Below, in pieces: positions 44,932-55,882 of a stretch of DNA of 55,882 nucleotides. Under the pieces are notes generated by a model. It worked only from the letters and a program-made list of their open reading frames with translations. It searched no databases and was not told the DNA's origin. Position 1 is the stretch's first letter. Each line of letters begins with the position of its first letter. The stretch comes from Lysobacteraceae bacterium (GTDB lineage: Bacteria; Pseudomonadota; Gammaproteobacteria; Xanthomonadales; Rhodanobacteraceae): the NCBI GenBank assembly GCA_028866435.1, contig JAGWIC010000007.1, positions 1 through 55,882 of the forward strand, given 5' to 3'. The position numbers were made by a program, and so were the translations under genes.

Positions 44932-45310
44932 CGTTCTGCTCAATCCATCATCGTTCAGGTGCTTGTTTGCAGCCAAGGATCATGCCGCTGCTGCTCGCAC
45001 GACCCAAGGCATGGCCGACTCCCGCGGCCCGCAGCGCCGGTGTTCGCACTGCCCGTCCATGAAGGTATCGAGCATGTTTTCGGCCGTTGCGCCGGATACT
45101 TGAGCCGCCGCCTGGCGTATTTTCATGCGCCGGCATCCGGCTTGAGCGGGCGCCCGGCGGCCGCCAGGCCATGGGCATGCCTATGCATCGACTTAACCTG
45201 TCGCCCTGCACGCTTGGCGGGCCGGCCCATGCCCGCCGTCGTAGACTCGGACTTCCTCATGCCAGCCCGCTGGCAACCTGACCACGCCGCCTGCAGGAGA
45301 TTTCCGCACC
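44932..45310. other. Divergent intergenic region between HD-GYP and zwf
   Basis: This 379-bp interval separates divergent genes and should hold both promoters. I find no supportable ORF, RNA gene or strong repeat. AGGAGA at 45295-45300 is the ribosome-binding site of zwf. I could not pick a convincing -35/-10 pair for either gene. Confidence 0.6.
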
Positions 45311-46720
45311 ATGGCCCCACCCCGCTCGGATGCACTGGTTTTTTTCGGCGCCACCGGCGACCTGGCCTACAAGAAGATCTTCCCGGCGCTGCTGGCCATG
45401 ACCCGGGACGGCGAGCTGGACATGCCGGTGATCGGCGTGGCGCACTCCGGCTGGGACCTGAAGCAGCTGCGCCAGCGTGCCCGCGACAGCGTGCGGCAGG
45501 CGGCGAAGGACAGTGGCGAAAAGTTCGACAAGTCCGGCTTCGACAAGCTCTCGGCGCGGCTGCAATACGTCGACGGCGACTACAACGAGGCGGCCACGTT
45601 CACCCGGCTGAAGCAGGCGCTGGGCAAGGCGAAACGGCCGCTGCATTACCTGGCGATCCCGCCCGGCCTGTTCGGCACCGTGGTGCAGGGGCTGCAGGCG
45701 GCCGGTTGCGCGGCCGACGCACGGGTGGTAGTGGAGAAACCGTTCGGGCACGACCTGGCCTCGGCGCAGGCGCTCAACCGCACGCTGCGCTCGGTGTTTC
45801 CCGACGATGCGATCTTTCGCATCGATCACTTCCTGGGCAAGGAAGCGATCATGAACATCCTCTACTTCCGCTTCGCCAACTCGTTCCTGGAGCCGATCTG
45901 GAACCGCAACAACGTGGCCAGCGTGGAGGTGACCCTGGCCGAGCAGTTCGGCGTGCAGGGCCGGGGGTCGTTCTACGACGGCACCGGCTGCCTGCGCGAC
46001 GTGATCCAGAACCACCTGCTGCAGATCGTGGCGCTGCTGGCGATGGAGCCGCCGGCCTACCAGGGCTTCGGCGCGGTGCATGCGGAAAAGGCCAAGGTGT
46101 TCCAGGCGATGCGCCCGCTGCAGCCGGACGACGTGGTGCGCGGCCAGTACCGCGGCTACCTGAGGGAGCCCGGGGTGGCCAGGGGCTCGGACGTGGAGAC
46201 CTATTGCGCGCTGCGGCTGTACATCGACTCCTGGCGCTGGGGTGGCGTGCCCTGGTACCTGCGTTCGGGCAAATGCCTGCCCGAGACGGTGGCCGAGATC
46301 GTGGTGGAGCTGAAGCCGCCGCCGCAGAAACTGTTCGACGACGCCGCCACCCAGGCTGGGCGTGCCAACTACGTGCGTTTCCGGCTCTCCCCCAACACCG
46401 CGGTGGCGCTGGCGGCGCGGGTCAAGCGCGCCGGCAAGGACTTCATCGGCGACCAGCGCGAGCTGTACCTGATGGAGCAGCAGAGCGGGCAGGAGTCGCC
46501 CTACGAGCGGCTGATCGGCGACGCCATCGCCGGCGACGGCGCGCTGTTCACCCGCGAGGACGCGGTGGAGGCGGCGTGGGTGGTGGTCGACCCGGTGCTG
46601 CAGAATCATCACCCGGCGATTCCCTACCGCTGCGGCAGCTGGGGCCCGCGCCAGGCGGACGCGCTGATCGCCGCCGATGGCGGCTGGCACAACCCGGTGG
46701 TGAGGGAAGGCGAGCGATGA
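45311..46720 (+). CDS. zwf: Glucose-6-phosphate 1-dehydrogenase
   Basis: First enzyme of the oxidative pentose phosphate and Entner-Doudoroff routes. The 469-aa protein has the nucleotide-binding start VFFGATGDLAYKKIFP, VVVEKPFG, and the active-site signature RIDHFLGKE (170-178). A later motif is WRWGGVPWYLRSGK. It is about 20 residues shorter than E. coli Zwf and has GATGDLAYKK where E. coli has GAKGDLARRK, so it belongs to a different subgroup. AGGAGA precedes the ATG. Its stop overlaps the HAD gene by 4 bp. Lactonase (pgl) and edd/eda are absent from the window. Confidence 0.96.
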   Translation: MAPPRSDALVFFGATGDLAYKKIFPALLAMTRDGELDMPVIGVAHSGWDLKQLRQRARDSVRQAAKDSGEKFDKSGFDKLSARLQYVDGDYNEAATFTRLKQALGKAKRPLHYLAIPPGLFGTVVQGLQAAGCAADARVVVEKPFGHDLASAQALNRTLRSVFPDDAIFRIDHFLGKEAIMNILYFRFANSFLEPIWNRNNVASVEVTLAEQFGVQGRGSFYDGTGCLRDVIQNHLLQIVALLAMEPPAYQGFGAVHAEKAKVFQAMRPLQPDDVVRGQYRGYLREPGVARGSDVETYCALRLYIDSWRWGGVPWYLRSGKCLPETVAEIVVELKPPPQKLFDDAATQAGRANYVRFRLSPNTAVALAARVKRAGKDFIGDQRELYLMEQQSGQESPYERLIGDAIAGDGALFTREDAVEAAWVVVDPVLQNHHPAIPYRCGSWGPRQADALIAADGGWHNPVVREGER

Positions 46721-47430
46721 ATGCCGCGGCGCTGGTGTTCCTGCTCGATGTCGACAATACCCTGCTCGACAACGACCGCTTCGCCGCCGACCTCGGCGAT
46801 ACCCTGGAGCAGGCCTTCGGCGCGGTCGAACGCGAACGCTACTGGTCGATCTACGGCGAGCTGCGCGACAGCCTGGGCTATGCCGACTACCTGGGTGCGC
46901 TGCAGCGGTTCCGCTTCGGCCTGGACAGCGAACCGGCGCTGCTGCAGATGTCCCGCTACCTGCTGGAGTACCCGTTCGCCGAACGCCTGTATCCGCACGC
47001 GCTGGAAACCATCGCGCACCTTCGCTCGCTGGCGCCGACGGCGATCCTCTCCGACGGCGACGTGGTGTTCCAGCCGCGCAAGATCGAGCATGCCGGGATC
47101 TGGACGGCCGCCCGCGGCGAGGTGCTGATCTACCTGCACAAGCAGCGCATGCTGGCGGCGATGCAGCAACGCTTCCCGGCCGCGCACTACGTGATGGTCG
47201 ACGACAAGCCGCAGATCCTGGCCGACATGAAACGGCACATGGGCCGCAGGCTCAGCACGGTGTTCGTGCGCCAGGGCCACTACGCCGTCGCCTCGGCCGG
47301 CGAAGCGATTGATCCGGCACCGGATTTCACCATCGCGTGCATCGGGGAACTGCGGCAGCGTAAGCTTGAGGATTTCCTGCCAGCCGCGCGTGCCATCCCG
47401 CTGGCGGCACCCCCATCCCCTTCCCCGTAA
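46717..47430 (+). CDS. HAD superfamily hydrolase within the zwf-tal-pgi operon
   Basis: A 237-aa haloacid dehalogenase-type protein. Motif I is [13 protein letters not shown] (nucleophile and acid/base Asp), motif II appears as ILSDGD, a lysine is present in the HKQRM region and motif IV as VMVDDKPQ. A helical cap lies between motifs I and II. Substrate is unknown. Its ATG overlaps the zwf stop (ATGA), and tal starts 27 bp later, so it is cotranscribed with pentose phosphate genes. A phosphatase for a sugar phosphate or for a damaged intermediate is a reasonable inference, not a demonstrated role. Confidence 0.88.
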   Translation: MNAAALVFLLDVDNTLLDNDRFAADLGDTLEQAFGAVERERYWSIYGELRDSLGYADYLGALQRFRFGLDSEPALLQMSRYLLEYPFAERLYPHALETIAHLRSLAPTAILSDGDVVFQPRKIEHAGIWTAARGEVLIYLHKQRMLAAMQQRFPAAHYVMVDDKPQILADMKRHMGRRLSTVFVRQGHYAVASAGEAIDPAPDFTIACIGELRQRKLEDFLPAARAIPLAAPPSPSP

Positions 47431-47457
47431 ACGATTGGACCGGCATCCGGAGCAAGC

Positions 47458-48557
47458 ATGAAAGCGACCCGACAACTGCACGACCTCGGCCAGAGCCTGT
47501 GGCTGGACAACATCACCCGCACCCTGCTCGACGACGGCACGCTGGCACGCTATATCGCCGAGGACTCGGTCACCGGGCTAACCTCGAACCCGAGCATCTT
47601 CGACGCCGCGATCGGCAGCGGCGACGCCTACGACGCGGCGATCCATGCCAAGGCGCTGGCCGGGCTGGCGGGCGAGAAGCTGTTCCTCGAACTGGCCCTG
47701 GAAGACCTGCGCCGCGCCGCCGACCTGTTCGCGCCGGTGTTCCGGCGCACCGCCGGCGTCGACGGCTGGGTCTCGATGGAGGTCTCGCCGCTGCTGGCCG
47801 CGGACAGCGCCGGCTCGATCGCGGCGGCGCGGCAGATCCACGCCGCCGGCCAGCGCGACAACCTGTTCGTGAAGATTCCCGGCACGCCCGAAGGCATCCC
47901 GGCGATCGAGGAGGCGATCTTTCTCGGCATTCCGGTCAACGTGACGCTGCTGTTTTCCTGCGACCACTACCTGGCCGCCGCCGAGGCCTACATGCGCGGC
48001 ATCGAACGGCGCATCGACGCCAAGCTCGATCCCCGGGTCGGTTCGGTGGCCTCGCTGTTCATCAGCCGCTGGGACGTGGCCAGCAACAAGCAGTTGCCGC
48101 CGGCGCTGCACAACCAGCTCGGCATCGCGATCGGCCAGCAGACCTATCGCGCCTATCGGCGGTTGCTGGACTCGCCGCGCTGGCAGCGGCTCGCCGCCGC
48201 CGGTGCCCGGCCGCAGCGGCTGCTGTGGGCCAGCACCGGCAGCAAGGACCCGAACGCCCCGGACACCCTGTACGTCACCGCGCTGGCCGCGCCCAATACG
48301 GTCAACACCCTGCCGGAGAAGACCCTGCAGGCGTTCGCCGATCACGGCAAGGTCGACGGCGTGATGGCGGTCGACGGCGGCGATGTCGATGCGGTGCTGG
48401 CGCGGATCGGCCAGGCCGGCGTCGACATCGACGCGCTGGCGCAGCAGTTGCAACGCGACGGCGCGCAGGCCTTCGTCGCGTCGTGGCAACAGCTGCTGCA
48501 GCGCATCGCCGACAAGGCCAGCGCGCTGGATCACCAGGCCGGCGGGGTGGTGCGCTG

Positions 48558-48558
<1 letters not shown>
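47458..48558 (+). CDS. tal: Transaldolase (long, Tal-Pgi-fusion-related subtype)
   Basis: Transfers a dihydroxyacetone unit between sedoheptulose 7-phosphate and glyceraldehyde 3-phosphate. The 366-aa protein starts [12 protein letters not shown] and has GLTSNPSIF plus the Schiff-base lysine in [12 protein letters not shown] (Lys139). This is the longer subtype seen in actinobacteria, cyanobacteria and Tal-Pgi fusion proteins, not the 316-aa E. coli TalB type. GGAGC precedes the ATG. Its stop overlaps the pgi start by one base, so translation is probably coupled. Confidence 0.95.
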
Positions 48559-50225
<1,667 letters not shown>

Positions 50226-50233
50226 CCTTGGCC

Positions 50234-50303
50234 CTGCGGGAGCGCGCGAATGCTCCTCGACGACATCACCAAAAGGCATTCGCGCACAGGGTGCGCTCCT
50301 GCA
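50234..50303. repeat. Inverted pair of REP-like sequences in the pgi-pgm gap
   Basis: GCGCGAATGC (50244-50253) is the exact reverse complement of GCATTCGCGC (50276-50285). Outside these, TGCGGGAGCGC (50235-50245) matches the reverse complement of GCGCTCCTGCA (50293-50303) with one mismatch. The GGGAGCGC / GCGCTCC ends resemble REP tails. The pair can fold into a branched hairpin and may stabilise the pgi 3' end or partly insulate pgm. No T-run is present. Confidence 0.6.
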
Positions 50304-50350
50304 AGCAGCAAGTCCGGCCCGATATTTCCAGCAAAAGGTTTCCAGAGCGC

Positions 50351-52003
50351 ATGAGTCAGCAGATCAGCCCCCTCGCCGGCAAGCCGGCACCCGCCTCGAT
50401 CCTGGTCGACATCCCGAAACTGCTGGCCGCCTATGCCGACCTGGCACCGGACCCCGCGGTGCCGGCGCAGCGGGTGGCCTTCGGCACCTCCGGCCATCGC
50501 GGCAGCTCGCTCGACCGCAGCTTCAACCGCGCGCACATCCTGGCGATCACCCAGGCGATCTGCGAATACCGCAGGGGCAAGGGCATCGACGGCCCGCTGT
50601 TCATCGGCTGCGACACCCATGCGCTGTCGCAGCCGGCGTTCGAGGATGCGCTGGAGGTGCTGGCCGCGCACGGCGTGCAGGCGATGGTTTCGGCCGGCGG
50701 CGAGTTCACCCCGACGCCGGCGATCTCGCACGCGATCCTGGTCTACAACCGGGGCCGCCGCAGCGGCCTGGCCGACGGCATCGTGGTCACGCCCTCGCAC
50801 AACCCGCCGGACAACGGCGGCTTCAAGTACAACCCGCCCAACGGCGGCCCGGCCGACACCGACATCACCCGCTGGGTGGAGCAGCGCGCCAACGCCCTGC
50901 TCGAGGCGGGGCTGCAAGGAGTGCGACGGATGCCCTACGCGCAGGCATGCAAGGCCGCCAGCACGCATGAGCACGACTATCTCAACCACTATGTCGCCGA
51001 CCTCGCCAACGTCATCGACTTCGACGTCATCCGCAGCGCCGGCGTGCACATGGGGGTCGATCCGCTCGGCGGCGCCGGCGTGCATTACTGGGCGCCGATC
51101 GCCGATCGCTACAAGCTCGATCTCACCGTGGTCAGCGCCACGGTCGATCCCCGGTTCGCGTTCATGACGGTGGACTGGGACGGCCGGATCCGCATGGACC
51201 CCTCGTCCCGGCATGCGATGCAGCGGCTGATCGCGCTGAAGGACCAGTACGACGTCGCCTTCGCCTGCGATACCGACCACGACCGCCACGGCGTGGTCAC
51301 CCGCTCGGCCGGGCTGATGGAGCCGAACCATTATCTGTCGGTGTTGATCGACTACCTGTTTCGCCACCGGCCGCAGTGGAGCGCGGACGCGGCGGTCGGC
51401 AAGACCGTGGTCAGCACCGCCCTGATCGACCGCGTGGTGAAGCGGCTGGGGCGGCGGCTCCACGAGGTGCCGGTCGGCTTCAAGTGGTTCTCGCCGGGCC
51501 TGTTCGACGGCTCGCTCGGCTTCGGCTGCGAGGAGAGCGCCGGCGCCTCGCTGCTGCGCCGCGACGGCTCGGTGTGGACCACCGACAAGGACGGCCTGGT
51601 GCCGGCCCTGCTGTCGGCCGAAATCACCGCCCGCCAGGGCAAGGACCCCGGCCAGCTGTACGCCGAACTCACCGCCGAACTGGGCCGGCCGTTCGCCGAC
51701 CGGGTCGAGGCCGCGGCCACGCCGGCGCAGAAGGCAAGGCTGTCCAGGCTGTCGCCCGAGCAGCTGAAGACCGATCGCCTCGCCGGCGAGAAGATCGAGC
51801 AGGTGCTGAGCCATGCGCCGGGCAACGGCGCGGCGATCGGCGGGATCAAGGTGATCGCCGCCAACGGCTGGTTCGCCGCGCGCCCGTCCGGCACCGAGGC
51901 GATCTACAAGATCTATGCCGAGAGCTTCAGCACTTACAAAGATTTGCAGGGCATTCTGGCCGAGGCGCAAAAAATCGTCGACACGGCGGTCGCCCATGAC
52001 TGA
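50351..52003 (+). CDS. pgm: Phosphoglucomutase (alpha-D-glucose specific)
   Basis: Interconverts glucose 1- and 6-phosphate, linking glycogen, UDP-glucose and glucan synthesis with glycolysis. The 550-aa protein matches E. coli Pgm in size. It has the phosphoserine loop [20 protein letters not shown] (Ser149), the metal loop DTDHDRHG (about 308-315), and a C-terminal phosphate loop in [11 protein letters not shown]. It is a distinct family branch from the AlgC-type enzyme at 8164-10485. The weak AGAGCG ahead of the ATG and the REP pair upstream suggest separate control from pgi. Confidence 0.96.
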   Translation: MSQQISPLAGKPAPASILVDIPKLLAAYADLAPDPAVPAQRVAFGTSGHRGSSLDRSFNRAHILAITQAICEYRRGKGIDGPLFIGCDTHALSQPAFEDALEVLAAHGVQAMVSAGGEFTPTPAISHAILVYNRGRRSGLADGIVVTPSHNPPDNGGFKYNPPNGGPADTDITRWVEQRANALLEAGLQGVRRMPYAQACKAASTHEHDYLNHYVADLANVIDFDVIRSAGVHMGVDPLGGAGVHYWAPIADRYKLDLTVVSATVDPRFAFMTVDWDGRIRMDPSSRHAMQRLIALKDQYDVAFACDTDHDRHGVVTRSAGLMEPNHYLSVLIDYLFRHRPQWSADAAVGKTVVSTALIDRVVKRLGRRLHEVPVGFKWFSPGLFDGSLGFGCEESAGASLLRRDGSVWTTDKDGLVPALLSAEITARQGKDPGQLYAELTAELGRPFADRVEAAATPAQKARLSRLSPEQLKTDRLAGEKIEQVLSHAPGNGAAIGGIKVIAANGWFAARPSGTEAIYKIYAESFSTYKDLQGILAEAQKIVDTAVAHD

Positions 52004-52075
52004 TGCTGCGTATCGCGGATATCGCGGACGCGGCCTCGGTCGATGCCACGCCCTTCCAACCTGCCGGGAGTAACC

Positions 52076-52618
52076 ATGTCAAGCAACGACCTGTCATCAC
52101 GCTATGCCGCGTCCAGCCGCTGGATGCACTGGACCATGTTCGCCCTGGTCCTGCTCGCCTACCTGTTCATCAACGTGTTCGACCTGTTCCCCAAGGGCAC
52201 CGCCACCCGCGTCAACTTGCTGGCCTCGCACTTCCTCGCCGGCCTGGCCGTGCTGCTGCTGGTGCTGCCGCGGCTGTGGCTGCGGCTGCGCAACGGCCAG
52301 CCGCCGATCGTCCCGCCATCGCCGCACTGGAGCGAGCTGGCGGCCAAGCTCACCCACCTGGCCTTGTACGCGTTCCTGCTGATCCAGCCGATACTCGGCG
52401 TGGTGACGCTGCAGATCGGCGGCAAGGCGGTCGCCCTGTTCGGGGTGACCGTGCTGCCGTCGTTCGTGGCGCATCCCGATCGTGCGCTGGGCCACCAGAT
52501 CGAGGAAATCCACAGCTGGATCGGCACCATCTTCTACTACGTGATCGCCCTGCATATCCTGGCCGCGCTGTGGCATCACTACCGCCGCCACGACAACACC
52601 CTGCAACGGATGCTGTGA
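52076..52618 (+). CDS. Cytochrome b561
   Basis: Four-helix di-heme b membrane protein that carries electrons at the inner membrane; YceJ/CybB-like. The 180-aa protein has its first histidine in RWMHWTM, further ones in LLASHFLAG, and two more in EEIHSWIG and ALHILAALWHH, which fit the usual axial ligands. GGGAG is 6 bases before ATG 52076 (MSSNDLSSRY). The electron donor and acceptor cannot be told from the sequence. It is inserted between pgm and a VIT-family transporter. Confidence 0.92.
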   Translation: MSSNDLSSRYAASSRWMHWTMFALVLLAYLFINVFDLFPKGTATRVNLLASHFLAGLAVLLLVLPRLWLRLRNGQPPIVPPSPHWSELAAKLTHLALYAFLLIQPILGVVTLQIGGKAVALFGVTVLPSFVAHPDRALGHQIEEIHSWIGTIFYYVIALHILAALWHHYRRHDNTLQRML

Positions 52619-52686
52619 GACAGGACCCGGCTCGGCCGGGCGCATCCGCCAGTCCCTTCACCTGAACCGTCGCCGGGAATCGCCTC

Positions 52687-53385
52687 GTGTATCGCCGCCA
52701 CCACAAAGAAAGGCATCTCACCGGGCGCATGGGCTGGCTGCGCGCCGCCGTGCTCGGCGCCAACGACGGCATCGTCTCCACCGCCAGCCTGGTGCTGGGG
52801 GTGGCGGCGGCGCAGGCACCGACCCCGGCGATCCTGCTGGCCGGCAGCGCCGGCCTGGTCGCCGGGGCGATGTCGATGGCCGCCGGTGAATACGTCTCGG
52901 TCCATTCGCAGGCGGACAGCGAGCACGCCGAGCTGGAGAAGGAACGGCTGGAACTGGAAACCGACGTGGACGGCGAGCACAAGGAGCTGGCTGCGATCTA
53001 CGTCGGCCGCGGCCTGGACAAGGCGCTGGCCGCGCAGGTCGCCAGCCAGCTGATGGCCCACGATGCGCTCGATGCGCACGCCCGCGACGAACTGGGCATC
53101 ACCGAGATCCTGCGCGCCAAGCCGCTGCAGGCCGCCGGCGCCTCGGCGCTGAGTTTCGCCATCGGCGCGGTGCTGCCGCTGCTGGTGGTGGCGGTGAGCC
53201 CCCCGGCGGTGTTGCGCTGGGCGGTGTTCCTGGCCTCGCTGGCGTGCCTGGCGCTGCTCGGCGGCCTCGCTGCCCGTACCGGCGGCGCGAAGGTCGGCAC
53301 CAGCGTGGCGCGCATCACGTTCTGGGGGGCGCTGGCGATGGCGCTCACCTCCGCCGTCGGCATGCTGTTCGGCGTGGCGGGCTGA
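52687..53385 (+). CDS. VIT1/CCC1 family iron or manganese transporter
   Basis: Membrane transporter of the vacuolar iron transporter family, likely moving Fe(II) or Mn(II). The 232-aa protein has the family start RHLTGRMGWLRAAVLGANDGIVSTASLVLG, then AGAMSMAAGEYVSV, an acidic and Glu-rich cytoplasmic hairpin (ADSEHAELEKERLELE, about 75-115), and three C-terminal helices. The start is GTG 52687, as no ATG fits. It lies between cytochrome b561 and tkt on the same strand. Confidence 0.93.
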   Translation: MYRRHHKERHLTGRMGWLRAAVLGANDGIVSTASLVLGVAAAQAPTPAILLAGSAGLVAGAMSMAAGEYVSVHSQADSEHAELEKERLELETDVDGEHKELAAIYVGRGLDKALAAQVASQLMAHDALDAHARDELGITEILRAKPLQAAGASALSFAIGAVLPLLVVAVSPPAVLRWAVFLASLACLALLGGLAARTGGAKVGTSVARITFWGALAMALTSAVGMLFGVAG

Positions 53386-53483
53386 ATCCCGGCCGTCGCC
53401 GCCCCGGCGTGACGCCGGCTTGACCCGGCAAGGGTCATCCTGCGGACACGCCATCCGCATCACGCGCTACCGAGGCCCATCCG

Positions 53484-55538
53484 ATGACCGACAGCACGCT
53501 CGACCGGCAATGCATCGACACGCTCCGCTTCCTGGCGGTGGACATGGTGCAGCAGGCCGACAGCGGTCATCCCGGCCTGCCGCTGGGCGCGGCGGCGATG
53601 GCCTATGTGCTGTGGACGAGGCACCTGAAACACCACCCGGCCGATCCGCACTGGCCCGACCGCGACCGCTTCGTGCTGTCGGCCGGGCATGGCTCGTCGC
53701 TGCTCTACAGCCTGCTGCACGTGACCGGCTACGACCTGTCGCTGGACGATCTCAAACAGTTCCGCCAATGGGGCAGCAAGACCCCGGGCCATCCGGAGTA
53801 CGGCCATACGCCGGGGGTCGAGGTCACCACCGGCCCGCTGGGCCAGGGCCTGGCGAACGCGGTCGGCATGGCGATCGGCGAGGCGCATCTGGCGGCGCGC
53901 TACAACCGCGACGGCCACGCGGTGATCGACCATCACACCTGGGCCATCGTCAGCGACGGCGACCTGATGGAGGGCGTCGCCAGCGAGGCAGCCTCGCTGG
54001 CCGGGCATCTGCAGCTGGGCAAGCTGATCTGCCTGTACGACGACAACCGCGTCACCCTGGCGGCCGGCACCGACATCACCTTTTCCGAGGATCGCGCGGC
54101 GCGCTTCGCGGCTTACGGCTGGCACACGATCACGGTGGACGACGGCAACGACGTGGCGGCGATCGACGCGGCTTTGACCGCCGCGCGTGCCGAGCGCACG
54201 CGTCCGTCGCTGGTCCTGGTGCGCACGCATATCGGCTACGGCTCGCCCGAGCAGGACTCGTTCAAGGCGCACGGTTCGCCGCTCGGCGTCGAGGACGTGC
54301 GCAGGACCAAGCAGACGCTGGGCTGGCCGCTGCAACCCGCCTTCCTGGTGCCGCCAGCCGCGCTCGCCCATTTTCGCGCGGCGCTCGGGCGCGGCGCGCG
54401 CGCGCAGCAGGCGTGGTTTGAGCGCCTGGACGGCTATGCCAGCGCCTTTCCCGAACTGGCCGCCGAACTGCGCGGCCGCCTGCGCGGCGAGCTGCCCGCC
54501 GGCTGGGATGCCGACATCCCGACCTTCCCCGCCGACGCCAGGGGCATCGCCACCCGGGTCGCCAGCGGCAAGGTGATGAATGCGCTGGCAGCGAAGCTGC
54601 CCGCCTTGTTCGGCGGTTCGGCGGACCTGGACTCCTCCACCCACACCAACCTCGTCGGCCAGGGCGATTTCAACCCGGCCGCCACGGCGCGGCAGGATAC
54701 CCAGGGCTCCGACCCCGCCGGCTGGAGCCAGGCCGGGCGCAACCTGCATGTCGGCGTGCGCGAACACGCGATGGGGGCGATCGCCAACGGGCTGGCCGTG
54801 CATGGCGGCTTCATCCCGTACGGTTCGACCTTCCTGATCTTTTCCGACTACATGCGCCCGGCGATCCGGCTGGCCGCGCTGATGGGCGTGCACGTGATCC
54901 ACGTGTTCACCCACGACAGCATCGCGCTGGGCGAGGACGGCCCCACCCACCAGCCGATCGAGCAGCTGGCCAGCCTGCGCGCGATCCCCAACCTCACCGT
55001 GATCCGCCCGGCCGACGCCAACGAGACCGCGGTGGCCTGGAAGGTGGCGCTGGCCTCGGAGCGGCAGCCGGTGCTGCTGGCGCTGACCCGGCAGAACCTG
55101 CCGATCCTCGACCGCAGCCGCTACGCCAGCGCCGAAGGCCTGCGCCGCGGCGCCTACGTGCTGGGCGACGACACGGCGGACGGCCTGCCGGCGCTGATCC
55201 TGATCGCCAGCGGCTCGGAGGTGGGGCTGATCCTGGCGGCGGCCGAGCCGTTGCGGCAGCAGGGCATCGCCGTGCGCTGCGTGTCGATGCCGAGCTGGGA
55301 GCTGTTCGACGCGCAACCGTCGCCGTACCGCGACGCGGTGCTGCCACCGCAGGTCGGCGCGCGGCTGGCGGTGGAGATGGGCGCGAGCCAGGGCTGGGCG
55401 CGCTATACCGGCGCGCACGGCGACGTGCTGGCGATCGACCGTTTCGGCGCCTCCGCCCCGGCGGCGACGCTGCTGCGCGAGTACGGCTTCACCGTCGAGC
55501 ACGTGGTGCAGCGGGCCAGGGCCCTGCTCGGTCGCTGA
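53484..55538 (+). CDS. tkt: Transketolase
   Basis: Thiamine-diphosphate enzyme moving two-carbon units in the non-oxidative pentose phosphate pathway. The 684-aa protein shows the expected domains: N-terminal [11 protein letters not shown] and [12 protein letters not shown], the GDG-x(n)-N cofactor motif ([16 protein letters not shown] followed by LICLYDDN), a pyrimidine-binding domain with [15 protein letters not shown] and [16 protein letters not shown], and a transketolase C-terminal domain. The ATG follows a 98-bp gap after the VIT gene. Together with tal, zwf and pgi it completes much of the pathway. Confidence 0.97.
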   Translation: MTDSTLDRQCIDTLRFLAVDMVQQADSGHPGLPLGAAAMAYVLWTRHLKHHPADPHWPDRDRFVLSAGHGSSLLYSLLHVTGYDLSLDDLKQFRQWGSKTPGHPEYGHTPGVEVTTGPLGQGLANAVGMAIGEAHLAARYNRDGHAVIDHHTWAIVSDGDLMEGVASEAASLAGHLQLGKLICLYDDNRVTLAAGTDITFSEDRAARFAAYGWHTITVDDGNDVAAIDAALTAARAERTRPSLVLVRTHIGYGSPEQDSFKAHGSPLGVEDVRRTKQTLGWPLQPAFLVPPAALAHFRAALGRGARAQQAWFERLDGYASAFPELAAELRGRLRGELPAGWDADIPTFPADARGIATRVASGKVMNALAAKLPALFGGSADLDSSTHTNLVGQGDFNPAATARQDTQGSDPAGWSQAGRNLHVGVREHAMGAIANGLAVHGGFIPYGSTFLIFSDYMRPAIRLAALMGVHVIHVFTHDSIALGEDGPTHQPIEQLASLRAIPNLTVIRPADANETAVAWKVALASERQPVLLALTRQNLPILDRSRYASAEGLRRGAYVLGDDTADGLPALILIASGSEVGLILAAAEPLRQQGIAVRCVSMPSWELFDAQPSPYRDAVLPPQVGARLAVEMGASQGWARYTGAHGDVLAIDRFGASAPAATLLREYGFTVEHVVQRARALLGR

Positions 55539-55696
55539 GCCGCCGCGGGCCGCCGAGCGGCGCGCTCGGCCGGCCCCCGCTCACCGCCCCGATGCGCCCG
55601 CTGAACGGCGGCGGCACCCGTGCCCTTCGTCATGTATATCTGAACTCATCAGTGTGGTAACGTGCCTGCCCGCCTTCTCCTGCCCAGGCCATCGCC

Positions 55697-55882
55697 TTGT
55701 CCAGCCCACTGACTGACCCGACGATTCCGCTGTCCGGGACCCGCCGCCTCGCGCCGGCGTTGCTGCTCGCGCTGGCCCTTGCCGGCTGTGCCGTGGGCCC
55801 CGACTACCATCGCCCCGACGCACCGGCGGTGGATCGCTACACGGCGCAGCCGCTGCCGGCCGCCACCGCGTCGGCCCGGGCC
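55697..55882 (+). CDS. RND efflux system outer-membrane lipoprotein, NodT family (partial)
   Basis: Only the first 62 codons are in the window. The visible part has a hydrophobic signal with lipobox ALAGC, then AVGPDYHRPDAPAVDRY, the hallmark start of OprM/NodT outer-membrane channels of tripartite efflux pumps. TTG 55697 is the only in-frame initiation codon after the stop at 55658-55660, preceded by a weak CAGG. The gap after tkt contains TGAACTCATCAGTGTGGTAA (55641-55660), which looks like promoter or operator sequence of the TetR-controlled type, but this is a guess. Confidence 0.8.
   Translation, partial: MSSPLTDPTIPLSGTRRLAPALLLALALAGCAVGPDYHRPDAPAVDRYTAQPLPAATASARA

Overview
This window is a GC-rich, densely packed chromosomal segment of a gammaproteobacterium. 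Protein content and gene order point to the Xanthomonadales, most likely Rhodanobacteraceae (Rhodanobacter, Dyella or Frateuria type). That placement is inference from protein resemblance and synteny; no 16S sequence lies in the window. Nearly all genes are chromosomal housekeeping or family-conserved genes. I see no insertion sequence, prophage, CRISPR array, tRNA or integrase.

Left part (1-8.1 kb): the edge carries tandem promoters and a boxA-bearing leader for an rRNA operon that runs off the left end. A KMSKS-type tyrS reads toward it. Divergent from tyrS are an M23 peptidase and anmK, followed by convergent ampG and an exonuclease III gene, then pyrE and a DUF4124 secreted protein. anmK, ampG and the M23 peptidase form a murein turnover and recycling group.

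8.1-16.7 kb: an order also known from pseudomonads (algC, dut, coaBC, radC, with pyrE and the exonuclease III/Crc-family gene nearby). Then comes a 515-bp gene-free stretch with a candidate leftward small RNA and two DnaA-box matches, followed by argS, a SPOR-domain protein and ydfG.

16.8-29.6 kb: a leftward patatin / acetoacetate decarboxylase / 3-hydroxybutyrate dehydrogenase cluster (3-hydroxybutyrate to acetoacetate to acetone), speA and divergent speE (polyamines), a heptanucleotide tandem array, several small or unknown genes, an orphan ParA ATPase, sixA, a phospholipase D lipoprotein, and a thiolase with a TonB-C-like protein.

29.7-45 kb: an unknown protein, a PAS-GGDEF-EAL protein, a GNAT acetyltransferase, a very large cyclic beta-1,2-glucan synthase (2897 aa), a MarC protein and an HD-GYP protein. 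This groups envelope glucan synthesis with two cyclic-di-GMP proteins.

45.3-55.9 kb: a central sugar-phosphate block: zwf, a HAD hydrolase, tal, pgi, pgm, then cytochrome b561, a VIT-type metal transporter and tkt. The start of an RND efflux outer-membrane lipoprotein lies at the right edge. Genes zwf-HAD and tal-pgi overlap, so the first four are probably one operon feeding glucose 6-phosphate through the oxidative and non-oxidative pentose phosphate pathway.
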